NCBI GenBank assembly: GCA_035565675.1
Contig: DATMSA010000036.1
Coordinates: forward strand, 1 to 64,000
Reading direction: 5' to 3'
From: Capillimicrobium sp035565675
GTDB lineage: Bacteria > Actinomycetota > Thermoleophilia > Solirubrobacterales > Solirubrobacteraceae
DNA: 64,000 nucleotides
This document shows positions 33,501 to 41,879 of the stretch, one piece after another (the first letter of the stretch is position 1; every line of letters begins with the position of its first letter). Under the pieces are notes generated by a model. That model was given only the letters and a program-made list of their open reading frames with translations, searched no databases and was not told the origin of the DNA. Made by a program: the position numbers and the translations under genes.

Positions 33501-34567
33501 GCGCACGGCTGCGGCTGACGCTCAGCTACGCGGGCTTCCTCCTCGTGGCGGGCGCCGCGATGCTCGGCGCCGTCTACCTCGTGGCGCGCTACGTGCCGGA
33601 CTACCCGCTGACCGCGGCGAACCCGCGCGACGCCGGCGACACGGTCGCCTCGCGCCAGGAGATCCTGGACGCGATCGTCCGCTACGGCGCGCTCGTCCTG
33701 GCCGGGTTCGCCGTGGTCGGCCTGGCCGGCGGCTGGCTGCTGGCGGGCTGGATCCTGCGCCCGCTGCGCGACATCACCGCCGCCACCGAGCAGGCCGCGC
33801 AGGGTCGCCTGGGCCATCGCATCCACCTCACCGGCCGGACGGACGAGTTCGGCCTGCTGGCCGACCGCTTCGACGAGATGCTCGAGCGCCTGGACGAGGC
33901 GTTCGCGGTCCAGGAGCGCTTCGCCGCCAACGCCGCGCACGAGCTGCGCACGCCGCTGGCGGTGACCCGCACGCTGCTCGACGTCGCCGAGCGCGAGCCC
34001 GACGGCCCCGAGCGCGACCGGCTCCTGGAGCGCCTGCGCATGACCAACGACCGGGCGGTCGCCCTCACCGAGTCGCTCCTGCGCCTCTCCGACGCCGGCG
34101 CGGTGGGCGCGGCGTCGGGCCCGATCGACCTGGCCGCGATCGCCGCGGACGCGGTGGACGAGAGCCGGCCGCTGGCGCGCCAGCGCGACCTCGTCGTCGA
34201 CGCCGACCTCGCCGCCGCTCCCGCCACGGGCGACGCCGCGCTCCTCGGTCGGCTCGCGGCCAACCTCGTCCAGAACGCGGTGCGCCACAACACCGCCGGC
34301 GGCCGCGTCGACGTCGCCACCGGCCGCGACGACGCGACCGCCTGGCTGCGCGTCTCCAACACCGGCGACCCCTACACCCCGCAGGAGGCGGCCCGGCTGT
34401 CGGAGCCGTTCCTGCGAGGCCGGGGCCGCACGGCGGGCGACGGCTACGGGCTGGGCCTCGCGCTCGCCGACCGGATCGCCCGGGTCCACGACGGCGCGCT
34501 GGAGATCGCGCCCCGCGACGGCGGCGGGCTCGACGTGCGCGTGGCGATCCCGATCCGCTGCGCGTAG
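33497..34567 (+). CDS. Sensor histidine kinase
   Basis: 356 residues. Two membrane helices (about 8-30 and 62-86) enclose a short external loop. A HAMP segment follows (RPLRDITAATEQAAQGRLGH), then the H-box FAANAAHELRTPLAVT with H148, an N-box NLVQNAVRHN, and a G2 loop GDGYGLGLALA. The short loop suggests sensing within the membrane or through a partner. It is coupled to the response regulator. Its last 124 bases also encode the C-terminal tail of the convergent serine protease. Confidence 0.93.
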   Translation: MSARLRLTLSYAGFLLVAGAAMLGAVYLVARYVPDYPLTAANPRDAGDTVASRQEILDAIVRYGALVLAGFAVVGLAGGWLLAGWILRPLRDITAATEQAAQGRLGHRIHLTGRTDEFGLLADRFDEMLERLDEAFAVQERFAANAAHELRTPLAVTRTLLDVAEREPDGPERDRLLERLRMTNDRAVALTESLLRLSDAGAVGAASGPIDLAAIAADAVDESRPLARQRDLVVDADLAAAPATGDAALLGRLAANLVQNAVRHNTAGGRVDVATGRDDATAWLRVSNTGDPYTPQEAARLSEPFLRGRGRTAGDGYGLGLALADRIARVHDGALEIAPRDGGGLDVRVAIPIRCA

Positions 34568-36045
34568 CCGGCGCCCGGCACCACCGCGGTCGCCCCGTCG
34601 GGGCCGGCCTCGCAGGGGCTGCCCTCGTCGCACGGCGCGCCCTCGCCGGCGTGGTGGGTGCTGTGGACGGCCACGATCCGGCCCCGCTCGTCGACGAGCG
34701 GCGACCCGGAGGTGCCCGGCCCGGGCTCGCACGCCGGGTCGGCCGCGTAGCGCAGCGCGTCGCGCTGCTCGTAGCCGCCCTCGCGCAGGACCGGGACCAC
34801 CGCCTCGATCCGGCAGGAGAAGCGCTGCTGCCAGCGGCCCGACCGCAGCGTCAGCCGGTCGCCCGGCGCCGGGCCCTCGTCGGCGAGCGCCAGCGCCCTC
34901 ACCCCGGCCCGGGCGAGCTGCGCGTACGTGTCGGCGAGCCGGTAGACGGCGACGTCGGTGCCGCTCATCGTGGCGGTCAGCAGCCGGGTCGTCGACGTGC
35001 GGACGATCGGGTTGCCGTCGGCGCCGTTGATCGTCACGGTGCGCCGTTCGGGCCGCTCCGCGCTCGTCTCGCCGGGCGCCGGACGCGGCTCGACGCAGTG
35101 GCCGTTGGTGAGCAGCAGCGCGCGGTCGGCGTCCTGCGACGCCTCGGGGCGGAACACGGCGGCCGAGCAACCGTCGAGGCCTGCGGTCCCGGCCAGGCCG
35201 TCGCCCGCGATCGGCGGGTCGGACGGGATCGTCCGGCGCCCCGACGTGTAGGCGCCGATCCAGTCGCGATGCGCGCTGAGGTCCGTGTACCACGAGGGCC
35301 CGGGACGGCCGGTCGGCGACCCGCCGTTGACGGTGCCGGCCAGCACCAGGCGGCCGCGCTCGCGCACGAAGACCGGGCCGCCGGAGTCCATGTTGCTCGG
35401 GTTGGGCCGGCCGTGCTCGCCGCCGACGCAGAGCGCCGGGGTCCGCGCCTCCAGCGCGCACACGCGCTTCGGCCACACCCGCGTCCTCGCGGTGCGCAGC
35501 ATCCGCGGGTACGCGCGCGGGCTCTCGAAGTCGCCGTAGCCGCTCTCGTCGCCGTCGGGATCGGTGAACCCCCAGCCGAGGATCGCGGCCTTCGCGCCGG
35601 GCCGCGGCGTCCGCGTGGCCACCCGCGCCGGCGTGACGCGCACCGGATGCGCGAGCTTCAGGAGCGCGACGTCCCCGTCGGGGTCGAGGGTCTTCGCGAT
35701 CCGCACGAACCCCGTCACGCGGACGAGCCGACCGCCGGAGCGGGTGCTGCGCGAGCCGAACCGCACCCGCCACGCGTACGGGTGGCCGGTGAGCGGCTGC
35801 TGGACGTCGCCGTGCACCCACCGCGCGCAGTGGCCGGCGGTGACCGCCCAGCGCGGCGCGATCAGCGTCGCCCCGCACACGTGCAGGTCCGAGCGCGGCG
35901 AGTCGATCCGCTGGAGCGAGCCGTTGAAGCCCGCGGTCCGCGCGGCCGGCCTGCTCGCGACGATCGCGTCGGCCGTGGCGGGCGCGACGGCGAGCGCGAG
36001 CAGCGCGCCCGCCAGGACGCGCCGTGTGGTCGTCTGTCGTCTCAT
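34444..36045 (-). CDS. Secreted tandem trypsin-like serine protease
   Basis: 533 residues. A signal peptide (VLAGALLALAVAPATADA) leads to IVASRPA, like the mature start of trypsins. Domain 1 has a complete triad: H72 (VTAGHC), D125 (DGDVALLKL), S221 (NMDSGGPVF). Domain 2 has a second: H316 (LTNGHCV), D364 (GTDVAVYRL), S446 (GTSGSPLVD). Tandem active domains are unusual. The last 41 codons or so overlap the sensor kinase on the other strand and read as a Ser/Pro/Arg-rich tail without family character, which suggests loss of the original stop near residue 490. It could also be the kinase's downstream target. Confidence 0.88.
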   Translation of the reverse strand: MRRQTTTRRVLAGALLALAVAPATADAIVASRPAARTAGFNGSLQRIDSPRSDLHVCGATLIAPRWAVTAGHCARWVHGDVQQPLTGHPYAWRVRFGSRSTRSGGRLVRVTGFVRIAKTLDPDGDVALLKLAHPVRVTPARVATRTPRPGAKAAILGWGFTDPDGDESGYGDFESPRAYPRMLRTARTRVWPKRVCALEARTPALCVGGEHGRPNPSNMDSGGPVFVRERGRLVLAGTVNGGSPTGRPGPSWYTDLSAHRDWIGAYTSGRRTIPSDPPIAGDGLAGTAGLDGCSAAVFRPEASQDADRALLLTNGHCVEPRPAPGETSAERPERRTVTINGADGNPIVRTSTTRLLTATMSGTDVAVYRLADTYAQLARAGVRALALADEGPAPGDRLTLRSGRWQQRFSCRIEAVVPVLREGGYEQRDALRYAADPACEPGPGTSGSPLVDERGRIVAVHSTHHAGEGAPCDEGSPCEAGPDGATAVVPGAGYAQRIGIATRTSSPPPSRGAISSAPSWTRAIRSASARPSP

Positions 36046-36108
36046 CGGCGCGACCGTACGGAGCGCCGTGTTGCGCCTTCGTGAGGCGGATCGCGCCGCC
36101 GGCGCGGC

Positions 36109-37065
36109 TCAGGAGCGCGCGGCGACCTGCACGTCGGTCCCGTCGGCCACGAACAGGCCCTCGACCGAGAAGTACCGCTCGCCCGTGTCGTAGCAGAAGG
36201 TCAGCACCGTGCTGCCCTCGGGGATCTCCGGGAGCTTCTGCGCCACCGCGGCGAGCGCCGCGCCCGACGACGGGCCGACGAAGATGCCCTCCTCGCGCGC
36301 GCAGCGCACCGCGTACTCGTAGGCGGCCTCCTCGGTGACCTGGATGGTGCCGTCGAGCGTGTCGACGTGCAGGTTGGCCGGGACGAACCCGGCGCCGATG
36401 CCCTGCAGCCGGTGCGGGTTGGGCGCCCCGCCGCTGATGACGGCCGACTTCGTGGGCTCGACCGCGAACGTCTGCATCCCGGGGAAGCGCGGCTTGAGCG
36501 CCTCGCTGACGCCCGTGATGTGGCCGCCGGTGCCGACGCCGGTGATGAGGAAGTCGATCCCGTCGGGGAAGTCGCGCAGGATCTCGGCGGCGGTGGCGTC
36601 GTGGTGGATCTGCGGGTTGGCCGGGTTCTCGAACTGCTGCGGGATCCAGGCGCCGTCGATCTGCGCGGCGAGCTCGTGGGCGCGGGCGATCGCGCCCTTC
36701 ATCCCGCCCTCGCGCGGCGTCAGCTCCAGCTCGGCGCCGTAGGCGGCCATGAGCCGGCGCCGCTCGATCGACATCGACTCGGGCATGACGAGGATGAGCC
36801 GGTATCCGCGCACCGCCGCGACCATCGCCAGGCCGATGCCGGTGTTGCCGGACGTGGGCTCGATGATCGTGCTGCCCGGCCCGATCGCGCCGCGGCGCTC
36901 GGCGTCCTCGATCATCGAGAGGCCGATGCGGTCCTTGATCGAGCCGCCCGGGTTCGCGCGCTCGGCCTTCATCCACACCTCGACGCCGGGGTGGCCGGCG
37001 AAGAGCCGGTTGATCCGGATGTGGGGCGTGTCGCCGATGGTCTCGAGGATGTTGGCCGCCTTCAC
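36109..37065 (-). CDS. cysK: Cysteine synthase (O-acetylserine sulfhydrylase)
   Basis: 318 residues of fold-type II PLP enzyme. The PLP lysine is K44 in NPGGSIKDR, TSGNTG at 71-76 is the substrate loop, GVGTGGHITG binds the phosphate and GPSSGAA closes the pocket. It makes cysteine from O-acetylserine and sulfide. It follows cysE by 15 bases, so the two steps of cysteine synthesis are cotranscribed. The C-terminus that normally docks CysE is present. Start ATG at 37065. Confidence 0.95.
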   Translation of the reverse strand: MKAANILETIGDTPHIRINRLFAGHPGVEVWMKAERANPGGSIKDRIGLSMIEDAERRGAIGPGSTIIEPTSGNTGIGLAMVAAVRGYRLILVMPESMSIERRRLMAAYGAELELTPREGGMKGAIARAHELAAQIDGAWIPQQFENPANPQIHHDATAAEILRDFPDGIDFLITGVGTGGHITGVSEALKPRFPGMQTFAVEPTKSAVISGGAPNPHRLQGIGAGFVPANLHVDTLDGTIQVTEEAAYEYAVRCAREEGIFVGPSSGAALAAVAQKLPEIPEGSTVLTFCYDTGERYFSVEGLFVADGTDVQVAARS

Positions 37066-37080
37066 GCTGGGCTCCTGGGG

Positions 37081-37932
37081 CTAGATGTTGAACTCGAGCA
37101 GCTCATCCCCGCGGGTGCGCTCGTCGACACGCGCGGTGGGCGTCACGACCGACTGCGCGGGGACGCTGCGGGTGAGCCAGACGTTGCCGCCGATGCGGCT
37201 GCCGTTGCCGATGACGGTCTCGCCACCGAGGATCGTGGCGTTCGCGTAGATCACCACGTCGTCGCCGATCGTCGGGTGCCGCTTGGTGCGCGCCATGCCC
37301 TTGTCGACGCTCAGGGCGCCGAGCGTGACGCCCTGGTAGAGCTTCACGCGGTCGCCGAGCACGGCGGTCTCCCCGATCACGATGCCGGTGCCGTGGTCGA
37401 TCGCGAACGACCGTCCGATCCGCGCGCCCGGGTGGATGTCGATGCCCGTCTGGCGGTGGGCGATCTCGGTGAGCACGCGCGGCACGAGCGGGACGTCGCA
37501 GCCCTGGAGCTGGTGGGCCAGCCGGTACACGGCGGTGGCGCGGAAGCCCGGGTAGGCGAGGATCACCTCGTCGACGGAGTGCGCGGCCGGGTCGCCGTCG
37601 CAGATCGCCTGCGCGTCGAGCAGCAGCGCCTCGCGGATGGCCGGCAGCTCCGCCAGGAACCGCGCCAGGACCGTGTCGGGCGAGGCGCAGTGCGTCTCGG
37701 GGAGCCGCAGCACGTCGGCGAGCTCGCGCTCGACCGCCGCCAGCTCCTCGGCGACGTCGCCGGCGCGGCCGCCGACCTCGGCCGCGAAGTGCGGGAACAG
37801 CAGCGCCAGCGTGCGGCGGGCGAACCGCTCGCACAGCTCGTGCAGCCGCGGGGGCAGCGCGTACGCCTCGCGGTCGCGCGCGAGCTGGGCGAGGAACGCC
37901 GCGTCGATGCCTCGACCGTCGGTGGAGGCCAT
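37081..37932 (-). CDS. cysE: Serine O-acetyltransferase
   Basis: 283 residues. The N-terminal helical domain (1-150) is followed by left-handed hexapeptide repeats with the active-site IDHGTGIVIGETAV and KRHPTIGDDVVIYANATILG. It acetylates serine with acetyl-CoA. The C-terminus ends in Ile (LLEFNI), as needed for insertion into the CysK active site to form the cysteine synthase complex. I place the start at ATG 37932; a longer frame runs into the divergent gene's promoter. First gene of cysE-cysK. Confidence 0.94.
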   Translation of the reverse strand: MASTDGRGIDAAFLAQLARDREAYALPPRLHELCERFARRTLALLFPHFAAEVGGRAGDVAEELAAVERELADVLRLPETHCASPDTVLARFLAELPAIREALLLDAQAICDGDPAAHSVDEVILAYPGFRATAVYRLAHQLQGCDVPLVPRVLTEIAHRQTGIDIHPGARIGRSFAIDHGTGIVIGETAVLGDRVKLYQGVTLGALSVDKGMARTKRHPTIGDDVVIYANATILGGETVIGNGSRIGGNVWLTRSVPAQSVVTPTARVDERTRGDELLEFNI

Positions 37933-38061
37933 CCCCCGACAGTAGCCCTTCGGCGGCCCGTTCCGGGCGCCGAGTGCTTCCATGTCGAGGATCGCCGCGC
38001 GGCTCCGCTCACCAGGTGAACGGCCTCGATCCGCGAGGCCCGTGACGACAGGAGGCCGACG

Positions 38062-38484
38062 ATGCCCAAGTACCTGCTCCTCAAGCACTACCGCGGCGGC
38101 CCGGAGCCGCACCGGTCCGTGCCTCCGATCGACCAGTGGGCGCCCGAGGACGTGGAGGCGCACATGGCGTTCCAGAACCACGTGAGCGAGATGCTCGAGC
38201 GCAACGGCGAGTACGTCGACGCGCGCGCACTCGCGCCCACGCGCACGTGGGTGCGCTACGGCGGCCCCGACGCCGCGCCGGTCACCACCGACGGGCCGCA
38301 CCCCGAGACGAGCGACCTCATCGCGGGCTGGTGGATGATCGACGTCGAGTCCCACGAGCGGGCGCTCGAGATCGCGGCCTACGCGTCGTCGGAGCCCGGC
38401 CCGGGCGGCGAGCCGCTGTGCGAGTGGATCGACGTCCGCGAGGTGATGTGGGAGCGCCCGGCGGGCGACGCGGAGGCGGCGTGA
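38062..38484 (+). CDS. DGPF/YCII-related protein paired with ECF42 sigma factor
   Basis: 140 residues with the YCII/DGPF fold: MPKYLLLKHYRGGPE, VTTDGPHPETSDLIAGWWMI (the DGP(F) motif with H in place of F) and a final EVMWER strand. DGPF proteins are the conserved neighbours of ECF42 sigma factors and may serve as signal sensors or enzymes in that regulation. Its stop overlaps the sigma factor GTG start (GTGA), so the two are coupled. AGGAGG precedes the ATG. Confidence 0.9.
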   Translation: MPKYLLLKHYRGGPEPHRSVPPIDQWAPEDVEAHMAFQNHVSEMLERNGEYVDARALAPTRTWVRYGGPDAAPVTTDGPHPETSDLIAGWWMIDVESHERALEIAAYASSEPGPGGEPLCEWIDVREVMWERPAGDAEAA

Positions 38485-39671
38485 CCGGCGCGACGGCCGG
38501 CCCGGTGGACGAGGGCGCGCTGCGCGTCCTCGTCCCGCGGGTGCTGGCCGGTCTGGTGCGCCGCGGCGAGGACTTCGCCGCGGCGGAGGACGCGCTGCAG
38601 GAGGCGCTCGTCGAGGCGCTGCGGACGTGGCCGGACCATCCGCCGCAGGACCCGCACGCGTGGCTGACGGCGGTCGCGACCCGGCGCCTGGTCGACGCGC
38701 GCCGCAGCGAGGCGGCGCGGCGCCGCCGGGAGGACGCCGTGGCCGCCGAGCCGCCGACCCCGCCGAGCGACGCGGTCGGCGACGACACGCTCTTCCTGGC
38801 GTTCTGCTGCTGCCATCCCGACCTCTCCCCCGCCTCGCAGGTGGCCCTGACGCTGCGCGCGGTCGGCGGCCTCACGACGCGCGAGATCGCCGACGCCTTC
38901 TTCGTGCCGGAGGCCACGATGGCGCAGCGGATCAGCCGGGCCAAGCGGACGCTGCGGGGTCGCAGCCTGGATGCGCCGGGCGATCTCGCCGTGGTGCTGC
39001 GCGTCCTCTACCTGATCTACACCGCCGGCCACGCCGGCCGCGTCGACCTGGCCGCCGAGGCGATCCGCCTGGCGCGCCAGCTCACGCTCGCCACCGACGA
39101 GCCCGAGGCGCGCGGGCTGCTGGCCCTCATGCTGCTCAACCACGCGCGGCTCCCGGCGCGCTTCGACGCGGACGGGCGCCTCGTCCCGCTCGACCGCCAG
39201 GACCGACGCCGCTGGGACACCCGCCAGATCGCCGAGGGCGTGCGCGTGCTGCAGTCCGCGCTGGCGCTGCAGCGTCCCGGGCGCTACCAGATCGAGGCGG
39301 CGATCGCCGCCCTGCACGACGACGCGCCGAGCGCCGACGAGACGGATTGGCCGCAGATCCTCGCCTGGTACGACGACCTCGTCGCGCTGACCGACGACCC
39401 GGTCCGTCGGGACCCGGCGGCGGTGCTCGGGCGCGCGATCGCCGTCGGTCACGTCCACGGCCCCGCGGCCGGCCTGCGCGAGACCGACCGGCTGCGGGAG
39501 ACGCTCGGCGATCGCCACCGCTGGCACGCGGCGCGCGGCCACCTGCTCGAGCGCGACGGAGCGCTGGCCGCCGCCGCCGACTGCTACGCCGAGGCCGCGC
39601 GGCGGGCCACGAACGTCGCCGAGCGCGACCACCTGATCCGCCGGGCCGCCGCGATCCGCGCTCGTGCCTGA
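38481..39671 (+). CDS. ECF42-group RNA polymerase sigma factor with TPR extension
   Basis: 396 residues. The sigma-2 region includes FAAAEDALQEALVEALRTWP and the sigma-4 region LTTREIADAFFVPEATMAQR followed by ISRAKRTLR. The long C-terminal half (about 180-396) is helical with TPR-like units (DDLVALTDDPVRRDP, RHRWHAARGHLLERDGALAA), the hallmark of ECF42, which has no anti-sigma factor and is controlled by this extension. It is coupled to the upstream DGPF gene, a known pairing and a likely target. A hairpin follows the stop. Confidence 0.93.
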   Translation: MTGATAGPVDEGALRVLVPRVLAGLVRRGEDFAAAEDALQEALVEALRTWPDHPPQDPHAWLTAVATRRLVDARRSEAARRRREDAVAAEPPTPPSDAVGDDTLFLAFCCCHPDLSPASQVALTLRAVGGLTTREIADAFFVPEATMAQRISRAKRTLRGRSLDAPGDLAVVLRVLYLIYTAGHAGRVDLAAEAIRLARQLTLATDEPEARGLLALMLLNHARLPARFDADGRLVPLDRQDRRRWDTRQIAEGVRVLQSALALQRPGRYQIEAAIAALHDDAPSADETDWPQILAWYDDLVALTDDPVRRDPAAVLGRAIAVGHVHGPAAGLRETDRLRETLGDRHRWHAARGHLLERDGALAAAADCYAEAARRATNVAERDHLIRRAAAIRARA

Positions 39672-39690
39672 CGGCGAGCATGCCTCGCCG
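39672..39690 (+). terminator. Hairpin right after the ECF42 stop
   Basis: CGGCGAG and CTCGCCG pair perfectly around a 5-base loop (CATGC), beginning one base after the TGA. There is no T-run, as usual in such G+C-rich genomes, so the terminator role is inferred from position. Confidence 0.45.
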
Positions 39691-39718
39691 GGGCGCCGGG
39701 TCCGTCTCGGGGCATGAC

Positions 39719-40000
39719 CGTCGAGCGCACCGGCGCTGCAGCGCGAGAGCGTCGCGCTGGCCTCCATCGCCGCGCTGCAGACCCTCCCGGCCCGCCAGCG
39801 GGCCGTGCGTCGAGGTGGGCGCCAACGGCCAGCCGGGGCTGGCGGCCTACGCCGACGAGGACGCGACCGGCCGCCACGACGCCTACGGGGTCATGGTGTT
39901 CGCGATCGCCGGCCACCGCATCGCGGGGATCACCGGGTTCCCGCGGGACGCCGGCCTGTTCCCCCGGCTCGGCCTCCCCACGGTGCTGGCCGGCGACTGA
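39719..40000 (+). pseudogene. Remnant of an ECF sigma factor with SnoaL-like C-terminus
   Basis: One frame reads RESVALASIAALQTLPARQR, the start of sigma region 4 in ECF factors. It is then joined, after about 39805 and in another frame, to CVEVGANGQPGLAAYADED and GVMVFAIAGHRIAGITGFPR with LFPRLGLP. The latter is the typical end of SigJ/TIGR02960-type sigma factors with an NTF2/SnoaL tail. About 150 residues between, including the -35 recognition helix, are missing. The product cannot be functional. It ends just before the stop of the convergent ABC permease. Confidence 0.75.
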
Positions 40001-40005
40001 CGGTG

Positions 40006-41190
40006 TCACCCCGTCCGCAGCGCCGCCGTCGGCGACATCCGCGACGCGCGCACGGCGGGCGCCAGGCCGGCGACCGCGCCGATGAGGACCGCCGCGCCGA
40101 TCCCGCCGGCCCACGCCTCGGGCGGGATCACGACCGTCCAGCCCTTCGCGGCGGCGTAGACGGCGGTGGCGGCGGCGCCGGCGAGCACGCCGGCCACGCC
40201 GCCGAGCAGCGCGAGCAGCAGGGACTCCCCCAGGAACTGCGCTCGGATCTGCCGCCGCGTGGCGCCCAGCGCGCGGCGCAGGCCGATCTCCGAGCGCCGC
40301 TCCAGCACCGAGATGATCATGATGTTCGCGACCCCGACGGCGCCCACGACCAGCGCGACCGCGCCGAGCCCGAGGAACAGGCTGTCGAACGCCCCGGCGG
40401 CCGCCGCCCGGGCGGTCAGCACGTCCGACGGGCGGCTGACGCTCACCTCGCTCGGCGCCTGCGGATTGGCGGTGGCCGCGAGCCGCGGCTGCACGGACGT
40501 CTCGCGCCCGGTGTCCGTCCGCACGTGGATCGTGCTCGGCGGGCCGTCCTCGCCGCCGGCGCTCACATGGCCGAGGTGGACGCGCGCGGCCGGGTAGCCG
40601 ATCAGGGCGCTGTGGTCGACGTCGGGCGCCAGCGGCGCGGGCGCCAGGACGCCGGCCACCTCGAACCAGCGGCCGCCGAGCCAGATCCGCTGCCCGGGCC
40701 CGAGGCCCAGCCTTCGCGCCGCGGACGCGCCGAGCACCGCGACCGGCAGCCGTGCGGTGGCGGCGTTCAGCCATCGACCGCGCGCCACCCCGGCGCCCAC
40801 GACCGCGGGCAGGCCGAGGCTGGCCGCGCGCACCTGCAGGCCGCCGCTCTCGGCCACCGGGATCTCGGAGCTGCGGTACACGTGGGCGTCCTCGAGCCGC
40901 GCGCTGTGGGCCACGTCGCGTACCCCGTCCAGCAGCGTCAGGCGCGCCGGCGCCTCGACCGGCAGGACGGCCTCGCCGCCGGTGAGGCGCTGCCCGGCCT
41001 CGACCGTCAGGAGGTTCGTCCCGAGCCGGTCGATCTCGGCGAGCAGCCCCGCCTGCGACGAGGAGGACAGCCCGAGGACGGCCACGATCGCCGCGGTGCC
41101 GATCGCGATCCCCAGCGCCGACAGCGCGGCGCGCAGCGGCCGCGCGCGCAGCCCGACGCTCGCGACCCGCACCCGATCCCCGAGGCTCAC
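40006..41190 (-). CDS. MacB-type ABC transporter permease
   Basis: 394 residues. It has the MacB/FtsX layout: one N-terminal membrane helix (about 20-42), a large external domain (about 45-265) and three C-terminal helices, with LERRSEIGLRRALGATRRQI as the signature coupling segment. MacB-type systems act as mechanotransmitters, moving envelope substrates or peptides outward. It is last of five genes joined by GTGA overlaps; its GTG start overlaps the ATPase stop. Confidence 0.9.
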   Translation of the reverse strand: MSLGDRVRVASVGLRARPLRAALSALGIAIGTAAIVAVLGLSSSSQAGLLAEIDRLGTNLLTVEAGQRLTGGEAVLPVEAPARLTLLDGVRDVAHSARLEDAHVYRSSEIPVAESGGLQVRAASLGLPAVVGAGVARGRWLNAATARLPVAVLGASAARRLGLGPGQRIWLGGRWFEVAGVLAPAPLAPDVDHSALIGYPAARVHLGHVSAGGEDGPPSTIHVRTDTGRETSVQPRLAATANPQAPSEVSVSRPSDVLTARAAAAGAFDSLFLGLGAVALVVGAVGVANIMIISVLERRSEIGLRRALGATRRQIRAQFLGESLLLALLGGVAGVLAGAAATAVYAAAKGWTVVIPPEAWAGGIGAAVLIGAVAGLAPAVRASRMSPTAALRTG

Positions 41191-41879
41191 GGCGCCACCC
41201 CCGTGTCGGCGACGACCTCGCCGTCGAGGACCCGGATCCGCCGCGGCAGGCGCTCGGCCAGGTCCGCGTCGTGGGTGATCACGAGGATCGTGGCGCCCGC
41301 GGCGTTGAGCTCGTCGATCAGCGCCATGATCGACGCGCCGGTCGCGCTGTCGAGGTTGCCGGTCGGCTCGTCGGCCAGGACGATCGACGGCTCGCCGACG
41401 AGCGCGCGGGCGATCGCCACCCGCTGGCGCTCGCCGCCCGACAGCGTCGACGGGCGAAACGACGCGCGATGCGCGAGCCCGACCCGCTCCAGCGCCCGGT
41501 CGGCCCGCTCGCGCCGCTCCGCGACGGGGATTCCGGCGTAGAGCAGCCCGTCGGCGACGTTCTCGCGCACGGTCGCGTGCTCGGCCAGGAAGAACTGCTG
41601 GAACACGAACCCGATCTCGCGCGCCCGCAGCCGCGAGAGCGCCTCGTCGCCCATCCCCGCGACGTCGACGCCGCCGACCCGGACCGCGCCGCTCGTGGGC
41701 GGCTCCAGCGTCCCGACGACGTGCAGCAGCGTCGACTTCCCCGAGCCCGACGGGCCGACGATCGCGGCGAGCTCGCCCCGCCGCACGGTGAACGACACGC
41801 CGCGCAGCGCGCGCACCGGCGGCGCCTCGCCGTAGACCTTGGTGACCTCGGCGAGCTCGAGCACCACCTCGCCGCTCAC
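41187..41879 (-). CDS. MacB/LolD-type ABC transporter ATP-binding protein
   Basis: 230 residues. Walker A is GPSGSGKST (near 42-50), the signature LSGGERQRVAIARA, Walker B IVLADEPTGNLDS and the H-loop VITHDADLAERL. The LADEPTGNLDS sequence is diagnostic of the MacB/LolD/FtsE family. It energises the downstream permease. GTGA overlaps on both sides couple it to the adaptor upstream and the permease downstream. Confidence 0.95.
   Translation of the reverse strand: MSGEVVLELAEVTKVYGEAPPVRALRGVSFTVRRGELAAIVGPSGSGKSTLLHVVGTLEPPTSGAVRVGGVDVAGMGDEALSRLRAREIGFVFQQFFLAEHATVRENVADGLLYAGIPVAERRERADRALERVGLAHRASFRPSTLSGGERQRVAIARALVGEPSIVLADEPTGNLDSATGASIMALIDELNAAGATILVITHDADLAERLPRRIRVLDGEVVADTGVAP

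Noticed and set aside
33473..36976. 1167-residue minus-strand open frame over the kinase, protease and cysK genes
   Set aside because: It is antisense to or out of frame with well-identified genes, and its translation is arginine/glycine-rich without domains. Long spurious frames are expected at this G+C content.
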